From the NCBI GenBank assembly GCA_910822075.1, contig CAJVGC010000592.1, forward strand, positions 7,865,928-7,929,927: a stretch of DNA of 64,000 nt, read 5' to 3'. Each line of letters begins with the position of its first letter. Position 1 is the stretch's first letter. The position numbers and the translations under genes were made by a program. This document shows positions 48,892 through 61,232 of this stretch, one piece after another. Under the pieces are notes generated by a model. It did not search any database. It saw only the letters and a program-made list of their open reading frames with translations, and had not been told where the DNA came from. The stretch is from Senecio squalidus. Taxonomy: Eukaryota > Streptophyta > Magnoliopsida > Asterales > Asteraceae.

Positions 48892-50522
48892 TATAAATAC
48901 ATATAAATATTTGAGTATATTATAAAAATTTAAATTTAATATATAATATAAAATAAATACGCAGAACATATTACCTGAGTTTGTTGGAGCCCACCCCATT
49001 CTGGATACACGTTAGGAGCGTTATGTGCAGCCGGAGACGTGATAACTAAGACAGTGCAATCATAAAACCACTGTATATAGCCCGATAGAACACCGCCTCC
49101 CGCTGGTCCAGGAAAATGATAGACAATGTTATGTCTACCATTCCAACACCTTACCTCAGTATTCTTCTCCTCTATCCAGTTTGTACCTCGTCCTCCCGTA
49201 AGCTTACCTTCGTGTATTTTCTTGTGGTGTCTAACTGAAAATATGTACAAATCTTCAGGAACCCCTTGTCCGTATGCAAACTGTCTGCATACTCGGTTCG
49301 GTACATGAGGTTCCGCAACAGCCCAAAAGAAAAGCCATCCAATGTATGCCCATAACTCGCTGTCTCGAGTGCAATCAACCGGAAGTTTCCCCAATACAAC
49401 ACTATAAGGACACCATATAAACTGGCCCTCTTCCAAGGTGGTGAAAGCAGCACGGTATGTAACCAACACATGAGCCGGTGTGGCTGTGTGACTAAGGCTA
49501 CAAAACTACCGACTCCACCTAATATACAAAGTAATACCCGTAAAAATTTAATTGTAATATTCGTAATCTAAATTAATCAAATACTCGTAAAAATTTAAGT
49601 GTAATATTCGTAATCATAATAATAATTATGATAATAAAAATATAATGCTATAAAGATAACTGCTACCATAGCAGTGTGGGTACGTAATAGGTGCATCCCC
49701 CCTTAATATAATACGGGGCACAATCAGTGATATTCTCTCCCAGGCCCAAAGCTGGAGTAAAATTAACGGGCCCTGACTACCTTTAACGTCCTTCTTCTCT
49801 GCAACAGTACACAGTTGTCGATACAAAAAAGCCAATACTGCGGAGCCCCAGCTTAGTCTACCAGCTTCAGAAAGCTCGTCCAAGTTTTTAAGATAATTCA
49901 GCGAAGCATCATATGACCGTGAATCGCTGAACATGTGTCCACCCAAAAGAGCTAAAATAAACACTCTAGCTGCTCTTTGTTGGTAGCTCACATCATTCCT
50001 CCGGCAGGGTGTTTGAATGTACTCTACTGGAGTACGTATTTTTACTCTACCACCATCAACTTCACCCTCCTCTTGGTAAAACCCAAGATAGTCATTACAG
50101 TCACTCGCCAATTGATCCTCGTCTTTACACTCCAATTCTCCAGATACCACCGGTTCGTTTACAAGCAAAGCCCACAGAACTTGTACGTCCTGCAACGTAA
50201 CAGTGGCTTCACCGACTGGAAAATGGAATGTATGCGTCTCGGGACGCCACCTTTCGACCAAAGCGGTAATAAGAGTGTGGTCTATTTTATGATAATCGGT
50301 GCGTAATACACCGTCAAACCCAACACTTATTATCTACCTTCTAACACCGTCTTTAATTACATCGGTGTAGTCCCAAAGTCCGGCATCACATCGTCTCGCT
50401 TTTATTTGTGTGGTAGGATCTTGCTGACCGTTGAATAAACGGGCAGAACGATGGTGCTCACCATCTTGTAAAAACAGCAAACTGGTGTTTCGAGGGGTTG
50501 AGGTTGCTCCAAATTGTGTCAT
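48403..50522 (-). pseudogene. Plant mobile domain (PMD/MAIN-like) gene, probably broken
   Basis: The frame starts at 50522 (MTQFGATSTPRN) and would continue into the PMD core: ALVERWRPETHTFHFPVGEA, LQDVQVLWALLVNEP and a second part with VLVTYRAAFTTLEEGQFIW. An in-frame TAG lies near 50336, after codon 62 (DGVRR), in otherwise continuous coding sequence. A second disruption is a one-base frame change near 49495, where the exon joins poorly. Later exons (48975 to about 49480, and 48403-48801) read well. The C-terminus has four to five QYGxQFQxGGxGS-type repeats. PMD proteins occur as host factors involved in silencing and meristem maintenance (MAIN/MAIL1) and within transposons. Here the context is transposon-rich, so an element-derived gene is likely. 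Confidence 0.72.
48832..48889. repeat. (AT)n microsatellite
   Basis: An almost pure AT run inside the last intron of the PMD gene remnant. Confidence 0.92.
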
Positions 50523-50673
50523 TTTAAAGTCGGGATTAACTAGCTGGAATATGAGTGTTTTTGTGTTTTGTGGAAAATCGGGGAGAAAACTAGACGGAAT
50601 ATGTGTGTATTTGTGTTTGTATGTGTGTGTGATAGTGTGTGTGTGAAATGGGTGAAACTGGCCGGATTTTAAA

Positions 50674-50951
50674 GATACCATAATCCGACTTTCCTACCAC
50701 CGTCTTATACACGTGTCAGGTTCTAATTGGTTGGTCAAAAAGCAGTGTCGGACAAGCATGTGAGTGGTGGGGCCGGTGGCAGAAAAGCACCATAAGCCGG
50801 TACTCCCAACGCCGGCTTATGGTGAGTGGGATCGTGACTGGGCGGTGACGTGGAAAAGTGTCTTGTGACTGGGCGAGAGAAAGGTGTGATGCTGACGTGC
50901 TTTGCTGACTAGGCATAAGCCGGCACTAGCAATGTCGGCTATACCATGTTG
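50674..50951. repeat. Three spaced hairpin motifs upstream of PMD gene
   Basis: A motif of the form CATAAGCCGGxACT-CCAACGCCGGCTTATG occurs three times: near 50679-50712 (diverged), 50788-50824 (CACCATAAGCCGG with its exact complement, 11-bp loop) and 50913-50947 (diverged). Spacing is about 110-125 bp. The block lies 150-430 bp upstream of the PMD start codon. Confidence 0.6.
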
Positions 50952-51305
50952 CTAATTTCCGGCCGCTGCCATCCACCGGCTCTAATTTCCGGCGATTCGG
51001 TGTCCATTCCGGCCAAATTTTCAATAAAACATGCATACAAATCATCTTTTAAAAGTCAAATCTTTGATAGTGAGTGAGGTTCAAATCGCTTCCTTTTAAG
51101 GGAGACAAATAATTAAAGGCCTCCAAATGATGTAAGAAGTTTATCTTGAACCTATAAGAAATATAAAAACTTTATATTGTTCAAACTTCAAAGTGACTTT
51201 GAGAAGGCCTTTTAACCCGCTAAATTAGGCTTTTCTTGGCTCATTCATGCTTGATTTGGTCTGAAGTGGAGAAACTTGATTTAAGATTGACTTGGCGAAG
51301 ACTTT

Positions 51306-51640
51306 TTGGGACGGTCCTTGGTCCTTGTTAACGGGTCATCAACACTAGAATTCTACGTAACTAAAGTCTTAAGACAAGGAGACCCCATTATTACCTTTAA
51401 TTTTCTTTCTATTCTGACATCGAAAGCTCTCAATATTGTAATGTATGGAGTAAAGAGTAGCAACAACATACCCATCTCTCCTCTCTAATTTACCGATGAT
51501 GCACTCCATTTAGGGGAATGGTCAATGAAAATTGCAAAAGAATTGCTTTGCATCCTTACATGCTTTTATATGTCTTCTGGTCTCAAGGTTAACATCTCAA
51601 CGAAACAAACACTAGAACATTTTGTTATCGTAAATGCAAG
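51306..51640 (+). pseudogene. LINE reverse transcriptase fragment
   Basis: The frame reads SLVLVNGSSTLEF, VLRQGDP and, after an in-frame TAA at 51487-51489, FTDDALHLGEW. The LRQGDP block followed by the (Y/F)xDD active-site motif is typical of plant L1-type reverse transcriptases. Only about 110 codons remain, so it is a dead 5'- and 3'-truncated copy. Confidence 0.75.
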
Positions 51641-51934
51641 CTTGTTTTAAAAGTTAGATAACACAATTATCGAGTTACTAAATGCGTACTCCCACGTTTC
51701 AGAGAAGGGAAGAAGAGGATAAAAGAAAGAGGCGTCACATTCAACATAGTGAATCCGATTTTATAGACATAAACAGACAAGACTGTCTTTTTATGGTTTT
51801 TACATTAATCTGATTTCATACTTATTATATTAATTTGCATCTCTCCATTAGTTGAACATGGCTAATGCTTACATAATTATGGTACTTCTGGTGTCTACGA
51901 CTTGATCATTCATAATGTGTTAGTACTAGTACGT

Positions 51935-54900
51935 TCATGTATGCTGTGGAAACACATGTTTGCGGTATTCAGCTAAAGCCCACATTGGGTAGATATTCTT
52001 GTGTAGTGCATAATGCAACATACAGTTCTTCATGAAGACTCCACTTATTTCCTGCATTAAGCAAGTAGATGTCACTTTGTCAATGATATAAATGAAAAAA
52101 CAACAAAGTGAAAATCACAGTTTTCCATTTTCTTACCTGTTGCGGATAATCACCATTTTCCATCTGGGAATTAATTAACAACTTGGCCGCTCTGTGTAGG
52201 GGTGTTGGATCTCTTCCAGCCTATGTAATCAAACATTAATTTAAACATAAAACTTTATAAAACCTAATGAAAAGAACGATTGATACGGAAAAAGTTTTTA
52301 AATGATAAATGAACCTGTTGAGAATGAATCAATCCCATCATAGCCCATGAAGTTTGCACCAAGTTCGACCGTCCTCGTTCTAAACGCACATATTTCTATT
52401 TATAAAAATTAAAAAGTAATCAGTGAGAAGAATATAACTTACATCAATTTTAGATGCGTATTTTGTTGAAGTATCACCTTTTCTGGGCAGGATTTGTAGC
52501 TTTCTCCCCAACCGCCATCTTCCAGCTGTTTTATTAGCAGAAAATTGACAGCTTTACGTATTGCTTCACAATTTTGATAAGTTTTCCCGAGTGCTGCTAG
52601 TCCTTCAATAGCAAACCAGGTACCGTATGTAAAACACACTCCCCAGTTTCCGTACCTGATATCCACTTATTACTTTTTATATTCCAGTTTCTTTTTATCT
52701 TATAATTATTTTGATTTGATGCTCGGAAAAAAAACAAACCATGAACCGTCTGGCCTCTGTGTTTTTTCCAGATATCCTCTAGCACCTGTAAGGAAATTTT
52801 CTATTTCTTTCGACCTTTTTCCAGGGTATACCTTGCTAAACAAAACCAGGGCTTGCATTGCTGTTGCTGTGCATTCCACGTACCTGGTCTCGACAACTTT
52901 TATTAGTCTAGTGAAGTTAATGATGCCGATTAGAAAATAGTATTTTTGGCCGAATATGATAATTCTTACTCATGCTCAATGACAATGTCCTCAAATAGCT
53001 CTGTAGGATTAAGAATCTAAAATGGAATACAAATTTAAAAAAAAAAAAGTTAATGACAAATTAACGGTGAACAAATGAATTTAAAAAAATATAGTTTTTT
53101 CCATGATTTTGTTACCTCTAACCATTCTGATGATCCTGCTGGTTCCCATATTGCCAAGCCACCATTTTTACTCTATATCGTCAATGTCAAAAAGTTAACA
53201 AATGTCAAGTCTAATGAAAGTGTGATGAGAAATTCATGCATACCTGTAAAGAAAGTATTATGTTGATAGCATCATTAATCTGCTCAAAATCCATCTTTTC
53301 GCCAACGATTTCTGAAGGCATCATTGAGAACAGGAGGCAACACTGAAGATAGAAAGTATTCCGTCTGTTTTATATCGCGTATGTAATTAATTATGTGTTT
53401 CCCTAGAAAATAATATTAAACTATAAATACCTTCAATCCTTCAGTAGTACAGTCAGAAGTTTCCCACCCATGGTCTCTATCTGAAAAGGTCCACGACCCT
53501 TTAGATATATGGCGATACATAGATTTGAAGTCACCGGAAGGATTTTCCCTTACCTGCGTACACAAGAGTTGATCAAGATTTTCAATTATGCGGGAATTAC
53601 AAAATTCAATAACAAATAGAAATGCATCAATCATCATAGTTTTAAACTTTTCATGTCGAGCCGACCTGTGAGGCTTTAATATAATCATGTCCATTTTTAA
53701 GGGTTGGACCAATCTCTTGGGTAAGATCTGTAGCCACAAGAGCTTGAATCATAAGACTTGCATCCCAGAGTTGACTGCCAAAAGTCTATTTTCGAACAAA
53801 TTAAAACCGAGTATTCAAATTAAATTTCTAGCATTTATCATGAAAACTTGTTCTTTTAAGCAACCTGCATTTTTATGCCATCCTCGGCAACCCAGATAAA
53901 ATCTGGGATTCTCGCAAGGTGCTTCTTGAAGCTGATCCCATTTGGATCCTCAACCCAGCATGCAAGCATACATAGTACCTGTACATTTGTTTGTACGGCG
54001 TATAAGTACTCTAAATAATATTAAAAATCATTGAAAACTTATTGTATCATTTTTCTTTGATACTAGTTAATCTTTAATTATTTGAGATTTTCCTATTTAT
54101 ATACCTTCTCTATAGCTCCAATTGTGATATATCGGCTATTCTCATCCTCGTAGTGGATATGTTTCATGGTTGTTTGTAGTGCTTTCTCACGCAATTTGGT
54201 AAATGGCCAGCGAGTTAGGAGAGGCTCGGTTAAAATGTAAAGACTATCCCACATTAAATCCTGTATTAAAGGGTGCCGGTAATATACGTCCTCCTGAGAT
54301 GGTCAATTCATACTTAAGTAATTAAGTATTTGTGTCGGTAAATACAAATTGATCTTGTAAAAAAAGTAATTTCACCTTTGCACACAAATGTCTACTGCTC
54401 TTCCAGTTGATTTCGTTGTATGGCTTCGTGTAAAGTTCTTTACGCAATTCTAAAACCAGAGGAGTGATTGGACCTACAAATCTTCTTCCATATAGGTATG
54501 ACATCGGCATGTATACCAGTCTACTGTAACACCACATTTTCCCTGCATTTTGAGAATAAAAAATCTGTTACGAATATAAAGCTATAAAAGTAATACATGA
54601 TTGCATTTTGCGTTTGGTTTTTACAGATCATGAAAATAGAACAAACCTGGATGCATGGGTAAGAAGGAAGGAAGGATCCAGAATTCTGGTGGCATTGGGT
54701 TGCTTCCGATCCACTCGCGAACACCAAGTATCTATAAAACAACAGACGAACATATAAAAAAAAATTTATTTACTTTTTGATCATGTTTAAGTACTTTTGA
54801 TCAATAAATATCCTTGATATAAATGTCTTACTGAAAGCCATGTTTTTCCCCAAGAAGGATTGGCGGTTGCACTACCATGATCTAGGATCCATTTCCGAGC

Positions 54901-55801
54901 TTTGGTGCAAGCGCCATTCAAACCACCATCTGGCCCTTCTCCTAGAATACGCATACAAATATAACTCAGGGTTGTGCAAAACATCATACTATGACCTTCA
55001 ATGTGCAAACCCCAACCACCGTCTTCATTCTGTAAATATCATATGACGGAATTTATAACACAAGTTGTGTGTGTGATATTTTGTGTGTTGATGCGGTACA
55101 AAAGAAGAATATGAATATCTTTACCTGATGACAATATAAGTACCGAAGAATTTCTTTTCGGTGTTCTGCTGTGAACACACTGTTAAGATGCCCCGTGATA
55201 TACAAGCATATAACCTGCATGCATTTTGTTGATATGAAGACATCTTGTGGTTTTTTCAATAAAATATGTGGGATGTATATAGGAATTGAAAACTATGGTA
55301 AGGGAAACCATTAATAAAATCAAAACAGTTACCAATGGTTGCATGAAATACATTGGACCAGCATTTTCGGCCGGCCAGTGGCCATCTTCAGCCTGCAAGG
55401 CTGCGAATAAGTGAACAGACCTCCTCAACGTGGCAGAAACTTGGTTATAGGAAATCTCTTCACCATTCTCTACCGTCACTTGAGGTACCGTTTGTTTGAA
55501 TACCTTCTCTCTTATGAACTGCATATTCATGTTCCCAATGACTTTTGGATTTGGCTTTTCAGATAAAAAACGTAAGAAATTGAGGCAAAAAAGAGAAAAC
55601 CTGCATACGCCAAAGCACATCACTAGTGGGCTTAACATGGTGTCTATTATTCCAGAAATGAAGACGAGCCTTTTCAACCTCGTCACGCTCTTCCTGAGTT
55701 CCATAGTTCGGATCAAACTCCCATGTTTGCCTACCAACAAAGTTGTTTGTGCTGTATAGGTATGGATCATTGGCCCCTTCGGCTATCTTCAACCTCCACA
55801 T
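51935..55801 (-). CDS. Oxidosqualene cyclase (beta-amyrin synthase-like), complete
   Basis: Eighteen exons on minus: 55601-55801, 55333-55518, 55125-55214, 54832-55029, 54647-54731, 54376-54542, 54105-54293, 53865-53978, 53666-53785, 53431-53553, 53244-53342, 53116-53172, 52970-53016, 52740-52883, 52478-52655, 52315-52395, 52137-52220 and 51935-52051. All splice sites are GT-AG; the joined frame is 759 aa, the usual length. It starts MWRLKIAEGANDPY and ends with WALAEYR. OSCs cyclise 2,3-oxidosqualene into triterpene or sterol scaffolds at the ER membrane. W257 and Y259 of the product-determining MWCYCR motif are kept, but the next Cys is Ser (MWCYSR, 256-261). The catalytic DCTAE is DCTTE (484-488) with the acid Asp retained. 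Class is beta-amyrin-type by overall sequence; the actual product cannot be predicted. The truncated twin lies at 40981-42558. Confidence 0.95.
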
Positions 55802-57445
55802 GTCGATACACTAAAGTACGTTGTTAAAAGTTATGAGAACTTTAACCGGGTAATGGAATATAATGCAAGTTTAGTATGTTGTTAAAAATGAATATTTTCG
55901 ATCTTTCCCATCTTTAAAAACAGTACGTCTTCAATAGTACACAAGTTATTTATTACACTTTTTGTCATTTGACAGAAATTGAGTCTATATTGATTGTAGC
56001 AGTAAAGAAGATCAATCATGAACATAAAAAAAATTAAGTTACAAAATCTCATATCCGTCTACTAATATTTTGAGTATATAACTTGGGAACAGTTAACTAC
56101 AAGAAAATTGTCTTTAGTGACGATATTATTTCGTCACTAATTTAGTCATATATAAAAAATAAAATAAAAAGTCGAGTCATCCATAAAAAAAAACCTGTCA
56201 CTTAATTAGGTTGCTAAACAAAAGTAGCCACAAAAATATATCCAAATTTGGTATCTAACAAAAATTAGTAACTAGACCCAAAGAGCCACGATGACCCGAA
56301 TGAAAACAGGCGACAAGCTGACGTACACACAATTGAACACAAAATGGTATGTTGGCAAGATGAGCAATGTGTGACCACAATACACATTTCGATAACAAAT
56401 CGAGTTCACACATATAATATGAATTTTTTCCAGCTTCGTATTTCATTGATTTCTGCCAAGTATTTCTGCCACTTTGTTCTAAGGTACATCACAAAATTTC
56501 AGTCATATATCTACACATCAATGAACTAACTCTATAACAAATAATATGATGCGTCAATGATGTGCTCTATTATTGTAAACACATTAAAAGATACTATCAC
56601 GGACATGTAAATATCAATTAATGTGACACAAACAGGTCATTTTGTTTTCTTAGGAATTCTTGTGACAAAAACAAGTCACTTTGTTTAATAGTGTTGCCCG
56701 ACTTAATAAAGATATGTGAGTTTATTAATCTAAATTTGAGACTATAGTTAGTACTAGTTTCATTTAAGAGTTTTCATATTGCATTAGGATTAGTACTAGT
56801 TTTATTTAACTGATGTTTCCAATCCATAGTCGATTTCCCTATCACAACATGTTTTTTTGTTAGGATTAATTCGAAATACATAAAAGGTGCATCGGGTTGT
56901 TCGTGGGTTCTTGGACTAGTTGCGCAAGAAGTTCGCAGGTCGCAACATAATGTTTTGTTGCAGATTTAGCAGTAAGGGTGTGGAGACTGTCTGACATCAA
57001 GTTTCTTGTGTTTAGCAGCATATTATTCGTTGTTCTTGGTTCCAGGTTTATGTGTTTCACCTGGTTATTTAAGGAGGGGGAAATCGCGAGTCTCTGCAGG
57101 TTATTTATCGAGTTGCTTGAGCAAATCACAATGATGTTGCTGTTAGGGTGTGGCTTAATTCAAAGATTTTGTGAGGGTCTTTCATCAGCAAAAGGTATTA
57201 GTTGTGGTAATTACTTTAGTCTCTAGTTAGGTTGACAAGGTTTTGATACTTAATCTAGAAGGTGTTTATGGGGAGTAACTTGATCCACACGGTACATAAG
57301 GAAAAAAAAGAGGTGTTGTTAGGGTTCTTGGGTGATCGAGATTATTTATGTATCAAGGTACGCTGTGGTTCTTGGGAGCAGGTTATCGGTTTCAAAAGGA
57401 ATAAGAAACATTAAGGAAGATACTAGGGTTCTTTTGTTTCGAGTT
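55802..57445. other. Intergenic with copia-LTR-like and CACTA-like traces
   Basis: Upstream region of the cyclase gene. Near 56098 ACTACAAGAAAATTGTC followed by TTTAGTGACGA resembles a CACTA-transposon end, without a partner. From about 56858 (TGTTAGGATTAATTCG) the sequence looks like the start of a copia LTR leading towards the gag remnant at 58505, but no end or primer site is clear. No gene supported. Confidence 0.45.
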
Positions 57446-58340
57446 TGTTGGGATTAAACTGACGAAAATTAGTTAAAGTTCATTACTAAGTGGGTTATGT
57501 ATAAAAGAAGTGGGGTGCATTCAATCATTAGAAAACAAGGTGTGACGAGGTTCCACGTAGTGGAAAGAAAGTATGAATTAGACTTTGGTACTTTACATGA
57601 GATGATCACTATCAGGTTGTTTGCCCTAAGACAGCCTCAGATGACGAATGATTTGGTATGGAAAATGGTGCTTCAAAGAAATGAAGAGCAACTCAAGATG
57701 AAGGAAGAAAGAGATAAACAGAAGAAGAACAGTAAAAATTAGTTTTGTAATCATCATTTATATGTAACGAAACTTGTTACTTTAATGATAATCAAAGTTC
57801 AAGTTTAGGGCGAGATTGTTGAGATTAAACTGATGAAAATTAGTTAAAGTTCATTACTACTACTCAACTACTGCCCGGTTAATACTGCAAGTAACTGCAA
57901 GTGTATTGGTTACTACTCCAAAATTGATGGTTACTACTGCTCAATACTCTTACTACTGTCTATTACTATTGCATGAAGAGTTTAGATAATTTTAGAATAG
58001 ATTTATAATTATCTTTTCCTTATTTGTAGTTAATTTACCATTGAAGTTATATTACAATTGTAATTGTTAAGTCGTTTCCTAGACTTGGTAGGTTAGCCTC
58101 AAAGTCTATAAATACACCTTGTATTAAGAAAAAAAACGTATATTGATCGATCGTTAAAGATTAATATATTGAGGCTTATTGTTGATATTTTTTTATTGTT
58201 CTTGTTCATTATAAACAATATTCGTTTAATCAATAAACTTTTAATATCAAAGTGTTTAAATCCGCTGCAAAAATTCTTTGATAGATTAAGATCTTTATTC
58301 AAAGTGTGGTTGTGTTTACATAACTCATTCGATCCCGACA
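57446..58340 (+). mobile_element. Internally deleted SIRE-like copia element, nested, with 5-bp target duplication
   Basis: The 5-bp repeat GAGTT flanks the unit (57441-57445 and 58341-58345). It starts with a 5' LTR stub of about 43 bp (TGTTGGGATTAAACTG). This is fused to the tail of an env-like ORF (57497-57742, ending in a KEERDKQKK run), then a polypurine tract and a full 3' LTR at 57817-58340 ending ATCCCGACA. The ORF tail resembles the C-terminal part of 44181-48287. Gag, pol and most of the 5' LTR are missing. Confidence 0.8.
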
Positions 58341-58504
58341 GAGTTTAATTTGGTTTTCTTGTGAGTTAAGTTACTGTTTTTGTAACTTAGGACCAAGTAA
58401 GAGATGGGTTTTTGGATTGTCTTAGGGTTCACTAAAGGTATACGATTTGCAAGGAGGGGTAACGTATTAGATTAATTATATTTATTATTTTATTCTATAG
58501 AAAA

Positions 58505-58990
58505 ATGAAGTTAAGAAAGCGGCCCTTTCGCGGCTCAAACTGTCTGTACGCTTTCCGGCTAGCAACATATCAAACGGGCGGAGGCTCTCTATTTGCTTGC
58601 AATATCGGCTCTTCACCTTTAGTTAGAAGTAGAAGTAGAGGGCGTCGTTTGAATGACTTACGTAGCGTAGTTGATGTCGAGAAGTTTGAAGGTTATAATG
58701 TCTTCTGGTTATGGTGTGTGAAGATTAGGACCCTCTTGATCCAATATAGATGGGTTCCCGACAGTACCACTAAGGATGCGGAAGCTACTTCCTTGACTTA
58801 TAAGCTTTACGGGAAGGCACATAGTACCATATTAATATGTATTGAAAATCATATTCTACGAGAGGTTTCTCATGAGACGTCTACATGTATGATGTAGTTA
58901 AAGTTTGAGTCATTATATATGACTAACGGTTTGACAACAAGATGTTACTTGAAAAGGAAGTTATACACGTTCTATGTGAGTTCTGATAAA
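58505..58990 (+). pseudogene. Copia gag remnant
   Basis: The frame shows VEKFEGYNVFWLWCVKIRTL, KAHSTILICIENHILREVS and, beyond an in-frame TAG near 58895, LKFESLYMTNGLTTR and KRKLYTF. These are the conserved blocks of copia gag (UBN2-type): FxGxNxxxW, KAxSxIxLC and LESLYMTxxLxxRxxLKxxLYxF. The capsid-like protein would package element RNA. It is cut by a Stowaway MITE at 59030. The sequence 59280-59950 may hold pol remnants, but I see no clear motif. Confidence 0.78.
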
Positions 58991-59029
58991 AAAAATATCA
59001 TGGCATATGGAGGGTCATGTAAAAATGTA

Positions 59030-59275
59030 CTCCCTTTCTCCTATATTTATTGTCTACTTTTAATTATACAAGTATTTGGTTTGCAACTTTAACCTTAAAT
59101 AATTTTTGTTATGTTATATAATATTTGATCCAAATTATATGATTGGATTAAGTTTTAAATGTATTTTTTATCTAGTATATAACACAAAAAAAATAAAAAA
59201 AATTGTTTAAGGTCAAAGTTGAAAACAAAAGACTTAAAAAGTCAAAACTGGGCAATGAATATGAGACGAAGGGAG
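59030..59275. mobile_element. Stowaway-like MITE
   Basis: A 246-bp element with ends CTCCCTTTCTCCTATA and TATGAGACGAAGGGAG, flanked by TA on both sides. TA duplication with CTCCCT ends is the Stowaway (Tc1/mariner) signature. It sits inside the copia remnant. Confidence 0.85.
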
Positions 59276-61232
59276 TAATTATTTGCGATAGCAAGGTTGG
59301 AATCAATGATACCATGATTTTGCTCGAGAAGGTTTTTTGACATGCATTCTCTTACAAACAAGGTTCTTTGTATGGTGATTGTAATGAAGATGGGTTGCTG
59401 AACATTAAGGGTATAAATGGAGATATGTGCCTGGAATTATGGGTTATTACAAAATGAAAAACGGAGGTAATGCATATATGCCATTAGGAACTTGCTTCAA
59501 GGTTTCATTGAAGGTATGACTAGAGGATGATTGGACTGTAAAAAGGTTAAGGTTACACATATGAATGTTGTAGGAAACTTGATGGTATACACTAGATCAT
59601 ATTCATGTACACGTTGAGTTTAGTGAAAGACTATGTAAAGTTAGATCTAGTATATGGTAAATATTAGGTGAGCACGACTCACGAGAATGGTGACTGTTTT
59701 AAGAACTCTAACGATGGTAGGTTGAAGATTGGGTATATATTTATGGTATTGGAATGTGCGATTTAATACATGGTTACTACACGAGAAGGGTAGGGGTGCT
59801 CCGGAGGAAATAAAGAAAGGAACATGACTTAAGAGGCTACTAATCTGTTTGAGAGAAGACCTCGACAATAAGGTGGTTTCAGGACCAAAGTTATAGCTTT
59901 GTGTGAAGATTCTTAATATTGAACCTTTCTAATTCTTAGATTAAGGTAGAAATTGTTACCCAACTTAATAAAGTTGTCGGTTCTGTAGTCTAAATATTAG
60001 CCTATAATTAAGCTTATTTTCATTTAAATATTCCTTATTGTATAGGACTAGAAAAACTTACTTGACTTATAACCAAGGTTCTAAAAAGTGCGTCATGGCG
60101 TCAAGGCTTGACTTGCCTTCACGAAAAATATGCAAGGCGTATTTTTTAGGCGTGACGTCCAAAAAACGTGTCAAGGCGCGCGCTTTAAAGTGAGTTTTTT
60201 GTAACGCGTTACGGAAATTTTTTTAAAAATAAAAAAAAACCTAAAAATAGTTTAAAATGACTATAAATATCATTTAATTGTATATTTATAACTATATCTT
60301 ATATTAAATGTATATTAAAATGTGAAAACAACGATTTTTTGTAGTTATATAACTTAAAAATAGTAAAAACATATAAATCATATAAAAATTATAAAATATA
60401 TTAAAATTTTGCGGTATTGTCACGCCTTAAAAAACGTCATATCTCACCATGTCTTGAGACTTGACGATGCCGCCACATCACACCTTGCGTTATGCACAAC
60501 CTTACTTATAAGTAACTGGTTTAAATCGACCATTGTTTCAAAGATCAAACCTTAGTCGAATTTCCCATATCTATATAAAATGTGAGGGTATAGTAGTCTT
60601 AATTATGCGCCCTTGCTTCCTTTCCTTAACTGAATGAGAACATAATTACTCAGACATGTCTTTCTTCTTTTTGTATACGACCACCTCTTCTTTTTATATT
60701 CGACCGCTTATGGTATTTTCCATTTACGTTGGTTCGACTAACAACAAGTTTTGTTTTGAAGATGTGCATCTTCTTAGTTGGTTTGTTGAATATTTTGGAT
60801 TTCAACAAATATATTGTTTGAATTTTCTAGTAAATAATGATTCAAAATGATTATTCAAATAAATTAAAAAATAAAATATAGAAACACCAAAGCGCATATA
60901 TAAATTTGACAAATATGCATTTTGTGTGACATATTTAAGGTATTGCTTCCTTTATGAGAATATGTGAAAAATAATGTGTAAAGGGAGGGGGTTTTTTAAA
61001 ACCTCTGAGTTGCGATTGGGTCAGAAAAAAAAATACACATTTGATTATCAAAAATTAATACAGTGATATTTCTGTAATCAGATTAGTTTTTTTAGTCAGT
61101 GTTAAAGAAATTAAACAACACCATAATTAAGTCTATCACAGACAAGACAATATAGTTGAGAGAAAAACAACTCATTTAGTTTAATGTGTTTTATTTTGAA
61201 TTTTGTAGTAGAAATTTGTGTTGTAAACTATG
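59276..61232. other. Gene-poor region, decayed repeats
   Basis: 59276-59950 probably continues the decayed copia element. Near 60070-60490 is a repeat rich in AAGGCGT/ACGCCTT motifs in both orientations, perhaps a fold-back element, with no target duplication seen. No gene or RNA gene recognised. Confidence 0.4.

Noticed and set aside
41000..55801. Biosynthetic gene cluster around the cyclase
   Set aside because: No cytochrome P450, glycosyltransferase or acyltransferase gene is visible between 36 and 64 kb; only the cyclase pair and transposons are present.
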